A stretch of DNA of 64,000 nucleotides from Rhizobiaceae bacterium (lineage in GTDB: Bacteria > Pseudomonadota > Alphaproteobacteria > Rhizobiales > Rhizobiaceae): NCBI GenBank assembly GCA_029212415.1, contig JARGOF010000019.1:1-64000 (forward strand), given 5' to 3'. A program made the translations under genes and the position numbers. Under the pieces are notes generated by a model. That model had not been told where the DNA came from, searched no databases, and saw only the letters and a program-made list of their open reading frames with translations. How positions within the stretch are numbered: the first letter of the stretch is position 1; each line of letters starts with the position of its first letter. This document shows, piece by piece, positions 52,769 to 61,202 of the stretch.

Positions 52769-53323
52769 TCAGGATTCCGCACGCCACTTGATCGAACATC
52801 CCATGGACGCGGTTTGCTCCTGCGGGCCTTTTCCGGTGGCAGCGACCATGCGCATGGCATTGAGCAACTCGGGCACCCGGTCGGTGGCATCGCGCATGCC
52901 GGCACTGTCGAGCCGGCCACGATATTGCAATTCGCCCCTGTTGTTGAAGCCGAAGAAATCCGGCGTACACACGGCGCCATAAGCCTTTCCTATACTCTGG
53001 TCCTCATCGACCAGATAGGGAAAGGTGAATCCATGCTGAGCGGCAAATTCCTTCATGCGTTGAGGGCTGTCCGCCGCGTAACTCCGATAGTCGTTCGACA
53101 TGATGGCCACAACGCCCACACCTTCTTTCTGCAGGGCAATCGCATCTTCAACCAGACGATCAATCACGGCCTTCACATAGGGGCAATGATTGCAGATAAA
53201 GGCCACCAGCAGTCCCTTTTCACCCATCGCCTGGTCAAGACTACAGGCATTTCCATCCGGATCACGCAGCGTAAATTGCGGTGCTTTCCAGCCAAAATCA
53301 CAAAGGGGCGTATCAACCAGCAT
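52769..53323 (-). CDS. Thioredoxin-family (AhpC/TSA-redoxin) protein
   Basis: 184-aa cytoplasmic redoxin. GWKAPQFTLRDPDGNACSLDQ, active-site FICNHCPYVKAV with a CxxC (Cys45 and Cys48) rather than a lone peroxidatic Cys, and the TPDFFGFNNRGELQYRGRLD strand. Members reduce disulfides or peroxides; partner unknown. Convergent with the KAP gene. Confidence 0.88.
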   Translation of the reverse strand: MLVDTPLCDFGWKAPQFTLRDPDGNACSLDQAMGEKGLLVAFICNHCPYVKAVIDRLVEDAIALQKEGVGVVAIMSNDYRSYAADSPQRMKEFAAQHGFTFPYLVDEDQSIGKAYGAVCTPDFFGFNNRGELQYRGRLDSAGMRDATDRVPELLNAMRMVAATGKGPQEQTASMGCSIKWRAES

Positions 53324-53629
53324 TGGGCATGTCCTCTCTCATTTCCTGGCGCTCGGGGGCGGCCTCGAACCTGTTCATGGTGCATGATACCAGCGCCTTT
53401 CTCCTGTGTCTCGGTGTCCTTTGCCGCACGTGTGATTGACTGGAAGTGAATCTTCACTCTGATGGCGAATCCGGCTCTGAGAATCTGAATCAAAGAGAGT
53501 TGTCAACCGGCTGATTTTCCAACCGAAAGCGGACTGTTCCCCAATTGGCATTGAAGAATATATACCATTTTGGTATGAAAGATATAACCATTTGTCTTGA
53601 TAAGAAGAGTCCGCGAGGGGAACAAGTGC
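53324..53629. other. Intergenic region with dispersed operator
   Basis: 306 bases between divergent genes. Holds the promoter of the 53630 gene with the third copy of the XRE/S24-type operator (see next entry). Nothing else recognised. Confidence 0.6.
53551..53579 (+). promoter_or_regulatory. Promoter with a perfect copy of the XRE/S24-type operator
   Basis: TTGAAG (53551-53556) and TATGAA (53574-53579) are spaced by 17 bases as -35 and -10. The palindrome ATACCATTTTGGTAT (53562-53576; arms ATACCA/TGGTAT) fills the spacer. It differs by 1 and 2 bases from O1 and O2 at 12522 and 12552. A repressor bound here would block RNA polymerase directly. Confidence 0.7.
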
Positions 53630-53947
53630 ATGTTTGATACTGAATATTCCTTTGAGGAACTCCCCCTGTTGGTCGGTACCATCGAAGTCACATTTTGCAC
53701 CGGAACGGCTCTGCTGGAGGGAGACGTGGGCGCCCATGATTACGGTTTTTCTGTCACCGGCATCGAACTGGATGGCAATCTTCTGGGCAACTATCGAGAC
53801 AAACGCACCCTCCAGATTTCAGAGGGGCATGACGATCCATTCTGCGCCCTGCTCTTTCAAAAACTGGCCAGCCGCCTGCAGGCAGACCGCTGTGCTGCGG
53901 ACCATTATTACACGGCCCTCGCCGATCATATCCGCAGCGCAGCCTGA
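53630..53947 (+). CDS. Small hypothetical protein under the putative S24-type operator
   Basis: 105-aa acidic protein, not recognised. Opens MFDTEYSFEELPLLVGTIEV, with FCTGTALLEGDVGAHDYGFS and a C-terminal helix (CALLFQKLASRLQADRCAAD) holding two Cys. No signal or membrane segment. GAGGGG 8 bases before ATG 53630. The upstream operator suggests co-regulation with the 12-kb operon. It precedes the denitrification genes on the same strand but is separated from them by 122 bp. Confidence 0.65.
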   Translation: MFDTEYSFEELPLLVGTIEVTFCTGTALLEGDVGAHDYGFSVTGIELDGNLLGNYRDKRTLQISEGHDDPFCALLFQKLASRLQADRCAADHYYTALADHIRSAA

Positions 53948-54069
53948 TCGACCGCACGGTTGCATACAGGCGCTGTGCATATCGATCGAATTCAACAAAG
54001 ATAAATCGCTGTCGCTCACGCAAACATGTATGTTGTTTTCAATCATATTTTTACCGGGGAGGACTACAA

Positions 54070-54444
54070 ATGGGTACAGCCGCGATCTTCTGTCTGCGCA
54101 TGTCGGTTCTCTATGCATCAATCGCCATGGCCGGCGGGCTCTATATGGCCATTTCAGGTGATCATACGGCCGCCGTTGCCCATGCCCATCTGGCGATCAT
54201 CGGATGGTTCGGCCTGCTGTCTACGGGCTTTGTGTTCCGCAATTTTCCGCAGGTCGGGCAAGGCAATACCCCATGGATCATTGCAATGCTGCTGGCCATC
54301 GGCCTTCCCGTCATGGTGATCGGCATTACCTTCGTGAGCTATGAGAATAGGTCGATGGAGCCGCTTGCGATACTGGGCTCGCTGGCAGTGTTTCTGGCCG
54401 TTTTGATGCTGACATTCCGCCTGTGGACGATCAAGCTTTCATAG
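54070..54444 (+). CDS. Small membrane protein preceding nirK (haem-copper-oxidase-like fragment)
   Basis: 124-aa protein with four predicted helices (MSVLYASIAMAGGLYMAI, HLAIIGWFGLLSTGFVF, NTPWIIAMLLAIGLPVMVIG, EPLAILGSLAVFLAVLMLT). The HAHLAIIGWFG stretch resembles helix patterns of the NorB/CcoN group. Small proteins of this kind are often found by denitrification genes in alphaproteobacteria; the role is unknown. GAGGA 6 bases before the ATG. A weak Fnr-like element, TTGTTTTCAATCAT, is at 54033-54046 but too near the start for normal activation. Confidence 0.7.
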   Translation: MGTAAIFCLRMSVLYASIAMAGGLYMAISGDHTAAVAHAHLAIIGWFGLLSTGFVFRNFPQVGQGNTPWIIAMLLAIGLPVMVIGITFVSYENRSMEPLAILGSLAVFLAVLMLTFRLWTIKLS

Positions 54445-54563
54445 CAAACCGTGGCCAGCTGTCCGCGACAGCAAGATTATGACAGAACCGCAAGGGACCT
54501 TCATTGCCAACCCGCAACTTTCCCTCAAACCAGGGAAAAGAGCCGCAATATAGTTATTCCTGT

Positions 54564-54577
54564 TTGATACGGAACAA
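54564..54577 (+). promoter_or_regulatory. Fnr/NnrR-type site of the nirK promoter
   Basis: TTGATACGGAACAA, of form TTGAT-N4-AACAA. A TATTCT -10 lies at 54599-54604, which places the site centre at about -41.5 from the presumed start, the class II activation distance. The same asymmetric site occurs at 57390-57403. Confidence 0.7.
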
Positions 54578-54647
54578 AGAACGTTTTTCGTTACAAACTA
54601 TTCTCCCCCTATCAGCTCACTTGAGAGGCTGATCAAGGAGAGAAGAT

Positions 54648-55802
54648 ATGATTACACGCCGTACCGCGCTGATGGGTGCCGCATTTGCGGCCGCCGCTCC
54701 TGCTATTGCCGTGCAAAGGGCTTCCGCAGATTCTGAAACGATGACGCCTGTTGGGGCCAAGGTTGATCTTGCCAATATGCCGCGCCGCAAAGTGGAGCTG
54801 GTTGCCCCACCCTTCGTGCATGCGCATGAACAGGTTTCGACCCAGCCCCCCTCCGTTGTCGAATTCGAGATGACCATCATCGAGAAGGAAGTTGAAGTTG
54901 ACGATGATGGCACGATGATGCAAGGCATGACGTTTGACGGCTCCATACCCGGACCATTGATGGTGGTTCATGAGGGCGATTACGTCGAACTCACTTTGCT
55001 CAATCCGCCTGAAAACCTGATGCAGCACAACATCGACTTCCATGCCGCGACCGGTGGTCTGGGCGGCGGTGCGCTGACTTTGGTCAACCCCGGCGAAAAA
55101 ACAGTTCTGCGTTTCAAGGCAACACGGCCGGGCACATTCGTCTACCATTGCGCACCCGGCGGTCCGATGATCCCATGGCATGTCGTATCCGGCATGAGCG
55201 GCGCAATCATGATCCTGCCGCGCGAAGGCCTGAAAAACGAAAAGAATGAACCGGTCAGCTATGACAAGGTCTACTATATCGGTGAAAACGACTTCTATAT
55301 TCCGAAGGATGAAAACGGCGATTACATGCGCTTCGAAGATGCCGGCAGCGCCTATGGCGACACGGTTGAGGTGATGAATGGCCTGATCCCGACCCATGTG
55401 GTCTTCAATGGCAAAGCCGGTGCTCTGACTGGTGACAATGCCCTGAAATCAAAGGTTGGCGAGACTGTCCTGATTGTGCATTCGCAGGCCAATCGCGATA
55501 CGCGACCCCATCTGATCGGTGGTCATGGCGATCTTGTCTGGGAAACCGGCAAGTTCAACAATCCGCCGGAACGCGATCTTGAAACCTGGTTCATTCGTGG
55601 CGGATCCGCTGGTGCAGCGCTCTACACGTTCCGCCAGCCCGGCGTCTATGCCTATGTCAACCACAACCTGATCGAGGCGGTCAATCTCGGCGCAACAGCC
55701 CACGTCGTTGTTGAAGGTGAGTGGGACAATGACCTGATGGCACAGGTCGTCGCACCAACGGCCTATGGTGACATGCATATCAGTAAAAAAGCATTGCCAT
55801 AA
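54648..55802 (+). CDS. nirK: Copper-containing nitrite reductase
   Basis: 384-aa periplasmic enzyme reducing nitrite to NO with two copper sites per subunit. Tat-type signal at the N-terminus ([21 protein letters not shown]). Type 1 and type 2 copper ligands are in [15 protein letters not shown] and [20 protein letters not shown], with the second-domain His in GGHGDLVW and the region NHNLIEA. Full length for class I NirK. Preceded by an Fnr/NnrR-like site and followed by nirV. Electrons probably come from the pseudoazurin encoded nearby. Confidence 0.97.
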   Translation: MITRRTALMGAAFAAAAPAIAVQRASADSETMTPVGAKVDLANMPRRKVELVAPPFVHAHEQVSTQPPSVVEFEMTIIEKEVEVDDDGTMMQGMTFDGSIPGPLMVVHEGDYVELTLLNPPENLMQHNIDFHAATGGLGGGALTLVNPGEKTVLRFKATRPGTFVYHCAPGGPMIPWHVVSGMSGAIMILPREGLKNEKNEPVSYDKVYYIGENDFYIPKDENGDYMRFEDAGSAYGDTVEVMNGLIPTHVVFNGKAGALTGDNALKSKVGETVLIVHSQANRDTRPHLIGGHGDLVWETGKFNNPPERDLETWFIRGGSAGAALYTFRQPGVYAYVNHNLIEAVNLGATAHVVVEGEWDNDLMAQVVAPTAYGDMHISKKALP

Positions 55803-55869
55803 TCGTCTGATCCCAGCCTTTCGGCGGCGCGTTGCCTTGGCGGCACGCCGCCCCATGCGGAGCAAGGAC

Positions 55870-56742
55870 ATGCATTCAATCTTCAAAGCAAAAACAGCGG
55901 CCATCCTGTCGGTTTTATATCTGGCAACGACGGCCATCGCCGTATCACAGGACGTGTCCCTGCCCGAACTGGTCACAGTATCGTCGGGCATGCATCAATA
56001 CCGTGCGTCCGGTGAATTTCTGCGCAGCGGCGTTCCCGCAGACGCCCCTGTGCTTGCCATTTCCATGCCCCGGTCCTTTGATATCATGAAGTATCAGGTT
56101 TCGGTGGAAGCCTACCGAAGCTGCGTTAGCGAGGGCGCATGCGGCGAGGCGCTGGCGAACCGATCCCAGAAACCGGATCATCCAGTCACCGGCATCAGCT
56201 TCACCAATGCCTTGGAATACGCCCGATGGCTGAGTGCCAAGACCAATGTCAAATGGCGTTTGCCAACTGACGAGGAGTGGTCCTATGCCGCCGGCAGTCG
56301 TTTCGTCGACGATTCCCTTGGCGCCAGAGAAGACCCGGAAAACCCTGCCCTGCGCTGGCTGCTCAAATATCAGAAATATGCCGATCTGGAATCTGAACAG
56401 ACATTGCCCGTCAAACCGCATGGGGATTTTGGCGCCAATGAAAATGGCATCTACGATATGTCCGGCAATGTGTGGGAGTGGACGCAAACCTGCTACCAGC
56501 GTTCATCCATCGATCTGGATGGAAAGGTCAGAGCGGACGGAACCGCCAATTGCGGTGTGCGGATCGCCGAAGGCCAGCACCGCGCCTACATCACCTACTT
56601 CGTCCAGGATGCCAAAGGCGGCGGCTGTTCCGTCGGCGCACCACCGACCCATCTGGGTTTCAGACTGGTCAGGGACGACAAAGCCGGTACAGCTCTTGGA
56701 CTGATCAATCGATGGTGGGATTCCCTGTTGGGCAAAGATTAG
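55870..56742 (+). CDS. nirV: NirV-like protein, formylglycine-generating-enzyme (SUMF1) family
   Basis: 290-aa exported protein that regularly follows nirK. Signal peptide of about 26 residues; SUMF1-type fold shown by MPRSFDIMKYQVSVEAYRSC, HPVTGISFTNALEYARWLSA, VKWRLPTDEEWSYAAGSRF, NENGIYDMSGNVWEWTQTCY and LGFRLVRDD. Exact role in denitrification is not established; it is thought to help nitrite reductase maturation. ATG at 55870 has GGAG 8 bases upstream, 67 bp after nirK, so they form an operon. Confidence 0.92.
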   Translation: MHSIFKAKTAAILSVLYLATTAIAVSQDVSLPELVTVSSGMHQYRASGEFLRSGVPADAPVLAISMPRSFDIMKYQVSVEAYRSCVSEGACGEALANRSQKPDHPVTGISFTNALEYARWLSAKTNVKWRLPTDEEWSYAAGSRFVDDSLGAREDPENPALRWLLKYQKYADLESEQTLPVKPHGDFGANENGIYDMSGNVWEWTQTCYQRSSIDLDGKVRADGTANCGVRIAEGQHRAYITYFVQDAKGGGCSVGAPPTHLGFRLVRDDKAGTALGLINRWWDSLLGKD

Positions 56743-56820
56743 TTGATTTGTCGGAAATTTGTGTCGGTTTTGCATCCATGCCAAACTGTAACAACTGATC
56801 CAATAGGTTATGAGAACACA

Positions 56821-56853
56821 AAAGGGTGGGCCACAGCGGCCCGCCCTTTTTTT
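56821..56853. terminator. Bidirectional terminator between nirV and pseudoazurin gene
   Basis: GGGTGGGCC and GGCCCGCCC pair over 9 bp (one G-T) with a 5-base loop; TTTTTTT follows on the plus strand and TTTT on the minus strand. Ends both convergent transcripts. Confidence 0.9.
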
Positions 56854-56874
56854 GAATATCAGGTTTAGGTCAGA

Positions 56875-57324
56875 TTACTTCGCAGCGTCATATTCGGCGA
56901 AAATATCCTGGAAACGCGATTTGGCCTTGCCCTTTTGCTTGACGGCTCTGGCTGCATCGATATTTGTCGGCTCACCAACGGAAATCAATGCTATCATCCC
57001 CATGCCGTAGTGAGGGGTGCATTTAACCCCGTAGACGCCATCCTTTTCGACGGTGAGCACGTAATCCTTGTTCATTTTGCTTTTGAACTCTTCGACACCG
57101 TCGGGAAGCATGCCGTCAATCGACTCGACATTGTGCCCCTTGTCTGTTGCTACAAACGTGATGACATCCCCCGGTGCGGCCATGATCAGATCAGGCTGAA
57201 AAACCATTCCACCCTTTTCACCCTTGTTGAGCATCAACACTTCAATATCCGCGGCATTGACGGCGGGCATAGCACCCAGCAAACCTGCAGTCAGCAGTGT
57301 TGCGATCCATAATCTCTTGCGCAT
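56875..57324 (-). CDS. Pseudoazurin (blue copper electron carrier)
   Basis: 149-aa periplasmic cupredoxin, the electron donor of nitrite reductase NirK. Signal peptide of about 23 residues ending AVNAA. Copper ligands: His in TDKGHNVES, Cys and His in KCTPHYGMGM and Met at its end. AAGGG 7 bases before the ATG at 57324 decides the start. Fnr/NnrR-like site 66 bases upstream, in line with co-regulation with nirK. Confidence 0.95.
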   Translation of the reverse strand: MRKRLWIATLLTAGLLGAMPAVNAADIEVLMLNKGEKGGMVFQPDLIMAAPGDVITFVATDKGHNVESIDGMLPDGVEEFKSKMNKDYVLTVEKDGVYGVKCTPHYGMGMIALISVGEPTNIDAARAVKQKGKAKSRFQDIFAEYDAAK

Positions 57325-57389
57325 AATGTACCCTTTCATGGTAACATCTTTTGGTGGCGCATGAATAACACTGGTCAGGGGCTGCGAAT

Positions 57390-57403
57390 TTGATCTGCAA
57401 CAA
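57390..57403. promoter_or_regulatory. Fnr/NnrR-type site in the pseudoazurin / regulator intergenic region
   Basis: TTGATCTGCAACAA, same TTGAT-N4-AACAA form as the nirK site. Toward pseudoazurin a TATTCA lies at about 57362-57367, giving class II spacing. Toward the regulator it is only 24 bases from the GTG, more suited to autorepression. Confidence 0.65.
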
Positions 57404-57426
57404 ACTCAAAAGAGGTTTCCCGGGCC

Positions 57427-58122
57427 GTGCTTGATGTTTCTCTGATCGCCGATCTTCCGCCCTTTGTCGGCATAGAGCGCAATGCCCTTGGCACCCTGCT
57501 TTCACATGCCAAATCAAAGCATTATGAAAAGAACAGCGCTGTATTCGACCAGGGCGACCCCGCCCGCTCATTCTTTCTTCTGCTGGATGGACACATCAGG
57601 GTGGTGCGCATGGCGCCCGATGGCGAGCAGATCATCGCCAGATATATTTCTAGTGGAGAATTGTTCGGTATCGCACAGGCTCTGGGCCGCGATAGCTATC
57701 CCGCCAATGCCATCGCGGCGGTAGACTGCATCGCCCTGGCGTGGCCGTCATCCCTGTGGCAGGAAACCGTGGAAAAATATCCATCCTTTGCCAGCAACAC
57801 TTACAAGACCGTTGGCTCGCGCCTGCAGGAGGCTCAGGACCGGATCGTCGAAATGGCAACCGAACGGGTGGAACAGCGCGTCGCGAATGCCATTTGGAAA
57901 CTGGCCAATCAGACCGGCATCAAAACCGATGAAGGTCTGTTGATCGATCTGCCGATTTCGCGTCAGGATATTTCGGAAATGACCGGGACGACTTTGCATA
58001 CGGTCTCACGGCTTCTCAGCGCCTGGGAACACAATGGTCTCGTCAAAAGCGGACGGCAGAAAATTACCGTGACATCAGGGCACAGACTGAAACTCCTGGC
58101 TGACGGCCATCGGGAAAGATGA
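57427..58122 (+). CDS. Crp/Fnr-family regulator, NnrR/Dnr-like
   Basis: 231-aa regulator. Cyclic-nucleotide-like beta-barrel (about 15-125: FDQGDPARSFFLLLDGHIRVVRM), dimer helix (125-145) and HTH (about 175-205: ISRQDISEMTGTTLHTVSRL). The four Fe-S cysteines of Fnr are missing, so it is an NO- or redox-sensing NnrR/Dnr type rather than Fnr. The Glu of Fnr's E-x-x-S-R recognition helix is replaced by His191, consistent with the divergent half-site AACAA. GTG start with AGAGG 10 bases upstream. Confidence 0.88.
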   Translation: MLDVSLIADLPPFVGIERNALGTLLSHAKSKHYEKNSAVFDQGDPARSFFLLLDGHIRVVRMAPDGEQIIARYISSGELFGIAQALGRDSYPANAIAAVDCIALAWPSSLWQETVEKYPSFASNTYKTVGSRLQEAQDRIVEMATERVEQRVANAIWKLANQTGIKTDEGLLIDLPISRQDISEMTGTTLHTVSRLLSAWEHNGLVKSGRQKITVTSGHRLKLLADGHRER

Positions 58123-58450
58123 TTTCCCCGGCAATGCTCAGTTGAAGCATCCCTGCATGCCGCAGAATTTCCCGGGCCACTTTCCAAAGTTTTGGCATCT
58201 TCGAGAAGCAGCATCTTGCAGGGGTACGCCCGTCTTCGGTGTTACCCTCCTGCTCCAGTCCCATCTTAAATGGATTGGTTAAAAGCACTGTCATTTACTT
58301 CCAAGGACAAGTCGGGTTAAAAAAAACGGACTTTATAAAACAATATATTTGCCAAGCACCTGAATATTAAGCAATTTCAATGCATATGGGGCCAGCAACG
58401 CACTGTTTTCAGTTGTTTTGCCGGAACAGAATGGGTTTTTGATTGCAACC
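58123..58450. other. Gap of 328 bases without gene
   Basis: Between the Crp/Fnr gene and the FAD oxidoreductase. No recognised gene or repeat; the right part is A/T-rich (58320-58380) and should hold the oxidoreductase promoter. Confidence 0.55.
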
Positions 58451-59710
58451 ATGGCGCAGCAGGACAAATTGCATGCCGACATAATCGTGGTCGGCGCAGG
58501 CATCGTCGGGCTTTCCACGGCATTCCTTTTGCAGCAACAAGGCTACGGCGTTGTGGTGCTGGACAGGAAGGGGCCTGTCGCAGAGGCTTCACGCGGCAAT
58601 GCGGGGGCCTTTGCATTTTCCGACATCATACCGCTGGCAACACCCGATATCGTTCGCAAGTCACCCAAATGGCTTTTTGATCCTCTCGGACCGCTTTCCA
58701 TTCCGCCACGCCATGCGCTGAAAATGGCGCCCTGGATGCTGCGTTTCCTGTTGGCCTCAAGACCGCGGAGACTGGAACGCGGCATAAGGGCTCAAACCGA
58801 CCTGATGGGACTTTCCAAACGAGCGCTGCTGCCGTTCCTGAAAAAGACCGGCACGGGCGACATGCTGCGACACAAGGGCAATCTGCAGGTTTACGAAAGC
58901 CGCAGAGAATTTGAGGCGTCCCTGCCCTTTTGGGATGCGCGCGCACGCTGCGATATTCCCTTCGAACATATTCATGGCGCCTATGTCATATCGGATATTC
59001 AGCCGGGACTGCACAAGCGCTTTGTGGCGGCGACTCTGACACCCGAGTGGTATTCCGTAGCGGACCCGCTGGATTACGCCCTGGCCATTGCCGACACCTT
59101 TCGTCAAAGGGGTGGCAGGATCGAAATTGCAGAAGCCAAATCCATTTCAGTCGATGCCAGGGGCACCACCGTTGAATGTGTCGGCGGACAAACCGTTTCG
59201 GCGGCCAAGACGATTATCTGCGCCGGTGCCTGGTCACACAGGCTTGCGCGCAGCATGGGCGACCGGATACCGCTGGAAACCGAGCGGGGCTACAACACAA
59301 CCCTGCCCCACGCCCAATTCGACCTGCGCATGCAAATCACTTTTGCCGGGCACGGATTTGTGGTCTCACGTCTGAGCAGCGGCATACGCGTCGGCGGGGC
59401 TGTTGAATTTGGCGGACTTACCGCACCTCCCGATTTTCGGCGGGCCGACCTGTTGCTGGCAAAGGCAAAGGCCTTCCTTCCCGACCTGGAGATTGAAGGC
59501 GGCACGCAATGGATGGGTTTTCGTCCGTCTTTGCCGGATTCTCTGCCCGTCATAGGGTCGTCCCGGCGCAGCAAGAACGTTCTTTATGCATTCGGCCATG
59601 GCCATCTCGGATTGACCCAGTCAGCGGGAACAGCTGAATTGATCTGCCAGCTTGTCGCTGGAGACGATCCCTCCATAGATCTGCATCCCTTTCGTGCCAG
59701 CCGGTTTTAA
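58451..59710 (+). CDS. FAD-dependent oxidoreductase, D-amino-acid dehydrogenase (DadA) type
   Basis: 419-aa flavoprotein. N-terminal FAD motif IIVVGAGIVGLSTAFLLQQQGYGVVVLD (GxGxxG, about residue 14), then a substrate domain and the C-terminal family block MGFRPSLPDSLPVIGSS plus GHGHLGLTQSAGTAELI. Oxidises D-amino acids or other amines; exact substrate unknown. Start uncertain: ATG 58451 has no clear ribosome-binding site, and TTG 58418 or 58439 are in frame. Confidence 0.88.
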   Translation: MAQQDKLHADIIVVGAGIVGLSTAFLLQQQGYGVVVLDRKGPVAEASRGNAGAFAFSDIIPLATPDIVRKSPKWLFDPLGPLSIPPRHALKMAPWMLRFLLASRPRRLERGIRAQTDLMGLSKRALLPFLKKTGTGDMLRHKGNLQVYESRREFEASLPFWDARARCDIPFEHIHGAYVISDIQPGLHKRFVAATLTPEWYSVADPLDYALAIADTFRQRGGRIEIAEAKSISVDARGTTVECVGGQTVSAAKTIICAGAWSHRLARSMGDRIPLETERGYNTTLPHAQFDLRMQITFAGHGFVVSRLSSGIRVGGAVEFGGLTAPPDFRRADLLLAKAKAFLPDLEIEGGTQWMGFRPSLPDSLPVIGSSRRSKNVLYAFGHGHLGLTQSAGTAELICQLVAGDDPSIDLHPFRASRF

Positions 59711-60001
59711 AGCGCCATGGTGCGGGTTTCAGCCGGCGAAACGCTGGAGATTGAATTGCTGGCCGACTACCCCCGTATCTGGGTTTCATTGTCACAATAT
59801 CTGGCAACTGGCCGTTGGCATGATGCTGCCGTTGCGCTAGAGCGCTTCGCCATCAAATGCTTCCATTTGATGATGAAGCGCTCTAACGCTTCCCGCCTTG
59901 CAGGCTGCATCAGCAGTCGGGACCTGCGTAAACGCGCGCTGTGGACAGGCTGCTGGTTCCATGGCAGGGGTTCAATCCGGAACAAACAAAAGGACAACTC
60001 C
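59711..60001. other. Intergenic region with rhizobial palindrome
   Basis: 291 bases with no gene apart from the 48-bp palindrome (59838-59885). A 125-codon frame that crosses the palindrome was judged not coding. Confidence 0.6.
59838..59885. repeat. Intergenic palindromic repeat (rhizobial AGAGCGCTTC type)
   Basis: Two 22-base arms (59838-59859 and 59864-59885), 20 of 22 positions paired, around a 4-base loop CTTC. Starts TAGAGCGCTTC and ends GAAGCGCTCTA. Palindromes with these ends are widely dispersed in Rhizobiales intergenic DNA. Only one copy was noticed here. Confidence 0.75.
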
Positions 60002-60091
60002 ATGACAGCGGTGCCCACAAAGCTGCCTGCCCACCCGTATACCCACATTGGCACGGATTTCGACAACATGCCGGATGATCCGAAAGCATGA
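60002..60091 (+). CDS. Small ORF of 29 aa coupled to the HAD phosphatase gene
   Basis: ATG 60002 with AAGGA 8 bases upstream, ending in TGA that overlaps the next ATG (ATGA at 60088). Sequence begins MTAVPTKLPAHPYTHIGTDF and is acidic at the end. Could be a real microprotein or only a translation-coupling leader. Not recognised. Confidence 0.45.
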   Translation: MTAVPTKLPAHPYTHIGTDFDNMPDDPKA

Positions 60092-60777
60092 TGCGCGACA
60101 AGGAAAATAGGTCTGGGCAGCCATTATTGGTCATCTTCGACTGCGACGGCGTTCTCGTTGACAGCGAATTGGCCACCAATGCGGTGATCTCCGCAAATCT
60201 TGCGCGTTACGGACTTTCTCTGTCTGCAAAGCAGTGCAAGGAGCGCTTCATGGGCGGCCAGATGATTGATGTCATGCAGGCTGCTATCGGAATGGGAGCA
60301 GCCCTGCCCGCTGGCTGGATCGATGAAATCTACAGCGAAGTCTATACAAGGCTGGAAGCAGGCGTGCCGGTCATTGACGGCATTGTCGACATTCTGGACC
60401 AACTTGACCTTGCCGCCATACCCTATTGTGTCGCGTCCAATGGCAGCGAAAAAAAGATGTCGATTACATTGGGTAAAGCCGGATTGTGGAAACGGTTCGG
60501 TGATCGCATATTTTCCGCTCATACGATCGGTCATGCAAAACCGGACCCTGGCCTCTTTCTTCACGCTGCCCGTCATTTTGGCATCGCGCCGAATGATTGC
60601 GTGGTGATTGAGGACAGCGCCACCGGTGCCAAGGCAGCCCGACGAGCCAGGATGCGCTGTTATGGATATGCCACGGATAGCCACTCGGAAGAACTGGCTG
60701 CCGAGGGTGCCCTGTTGTTCCATGAGATGCGTGCGCTCAGCGGCCACCTGATGCTTCACAGCACAAATTCAAGATAG
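60088..60777 (+). CDS. HAD-superfamily hydrolase (beta-phosphoglucomutase/phosphatase-like)
   Basis: 229-aa phosphotransfer enzyme of HAD subfamily IA. Motif I VIFDCDGVLVDSE (Asp nucleophile about residue 18), motif II CVASNGSEKK, motif III Lys in HAKPDPGLF and motif IV VIEDSATGAKAA. A cap domain sits between motifs I and II. Likely dephosphorylates a sugar phosphate or 2-phosphoglycolate. Coupled to the 29-aa frame upstream. Confidence 0.9.
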   Translation: MMRDKENRSGQPLLVIFDCDGVLVDSELATNAVISANLARYGLSLSAKQCKERFMGGQMIDVMQAAIGMGAALPAGWIDEIYSEVYTRLEAGVPVIDGIVDILDQLDLAAIPYCVASNGSEKKMSITLGKAGLWKRFGDRIFSAHTIGHAKPDPGLFLHAARHFGIAPNDCVVIEDSATGAKAARRARMRCYGYATDSHSEELAAEGALLFHEMRALSGHLMLHSTNSR

Positions 60778-60865
60778 AACAATGATCGCGCCGGGTGCCC
60801 CATGCTGATAGCCTGATCCAAATTTAAAAAGACAGATGCAAAATCGCCTTGAAGAGGTCCACATC

Positions 60866-61150
60866 ATGAATAACTACGAAGACGACAACAGGATTCAAAT
60901 CAACGCCTTGCTGGAAGAAATTAAAGCGGAACTCACGCACGCGCGCGGAAAATTTCCAGGCGACAATGTGACGATGCTGGCCCTGATGGAGGAGGTTGGC
61001 GAACTGGCAAAAGCAACCTTTGAAGAGCCGCGCGCCAATGTGCGAAAGGAAGCTGTGCAGGTCGCTGTCATGGCCATACGGGTTGTCCTTGACGGCGATG
61101 CGACAATCACGCAGTGGCGGGCTGACAAGGGCCTCGACGCACTCATCTGA
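60866..61150 (+). CDS. MazG-like NTP pyrophosphohydrolase-fold protein
   Basis: 94-aa all-alpha protein with EEVGELAKATFEEPRANVRK and EAVQVAVMAIRVV, the E-x-x-E ... E-x-x-D/Q-type helices of the MazG/dUTPase-like fold. Such small members hydrolyse nucleotide triphosphates or act as house cleaners. AGAGG 8 bases before ATG 60866. Confidence 0.75.
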   Translation: MNNYEDDNRIQINALLEEIKAELTHARGKFPGDNVTMLALMEEVGELAKATFEEPRANVRKEAVQVAVMAIRVVLDGDATITQWRADKGLDALI

Positions 61151-61202
61151 AACAGTGCGCCACCCCGAACAATTCAACAGATGACGACTGGCAGAGTTTT
61201 CC

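Noticed and set aside
54033-54046. TTGTTTTCAATCAT as an Fnr site for the 54070 gene
   Set aside because: Two mismatches to the symmetric consensus and only 24 bases before the ATG, too near for activation.
59717-60091. Full 124-aa frame upstream of the HAD gene
   Set aside because: Its middle is the 48-bp rhizobial palindrome and only the last 29 codons have a ribosome-binding site.
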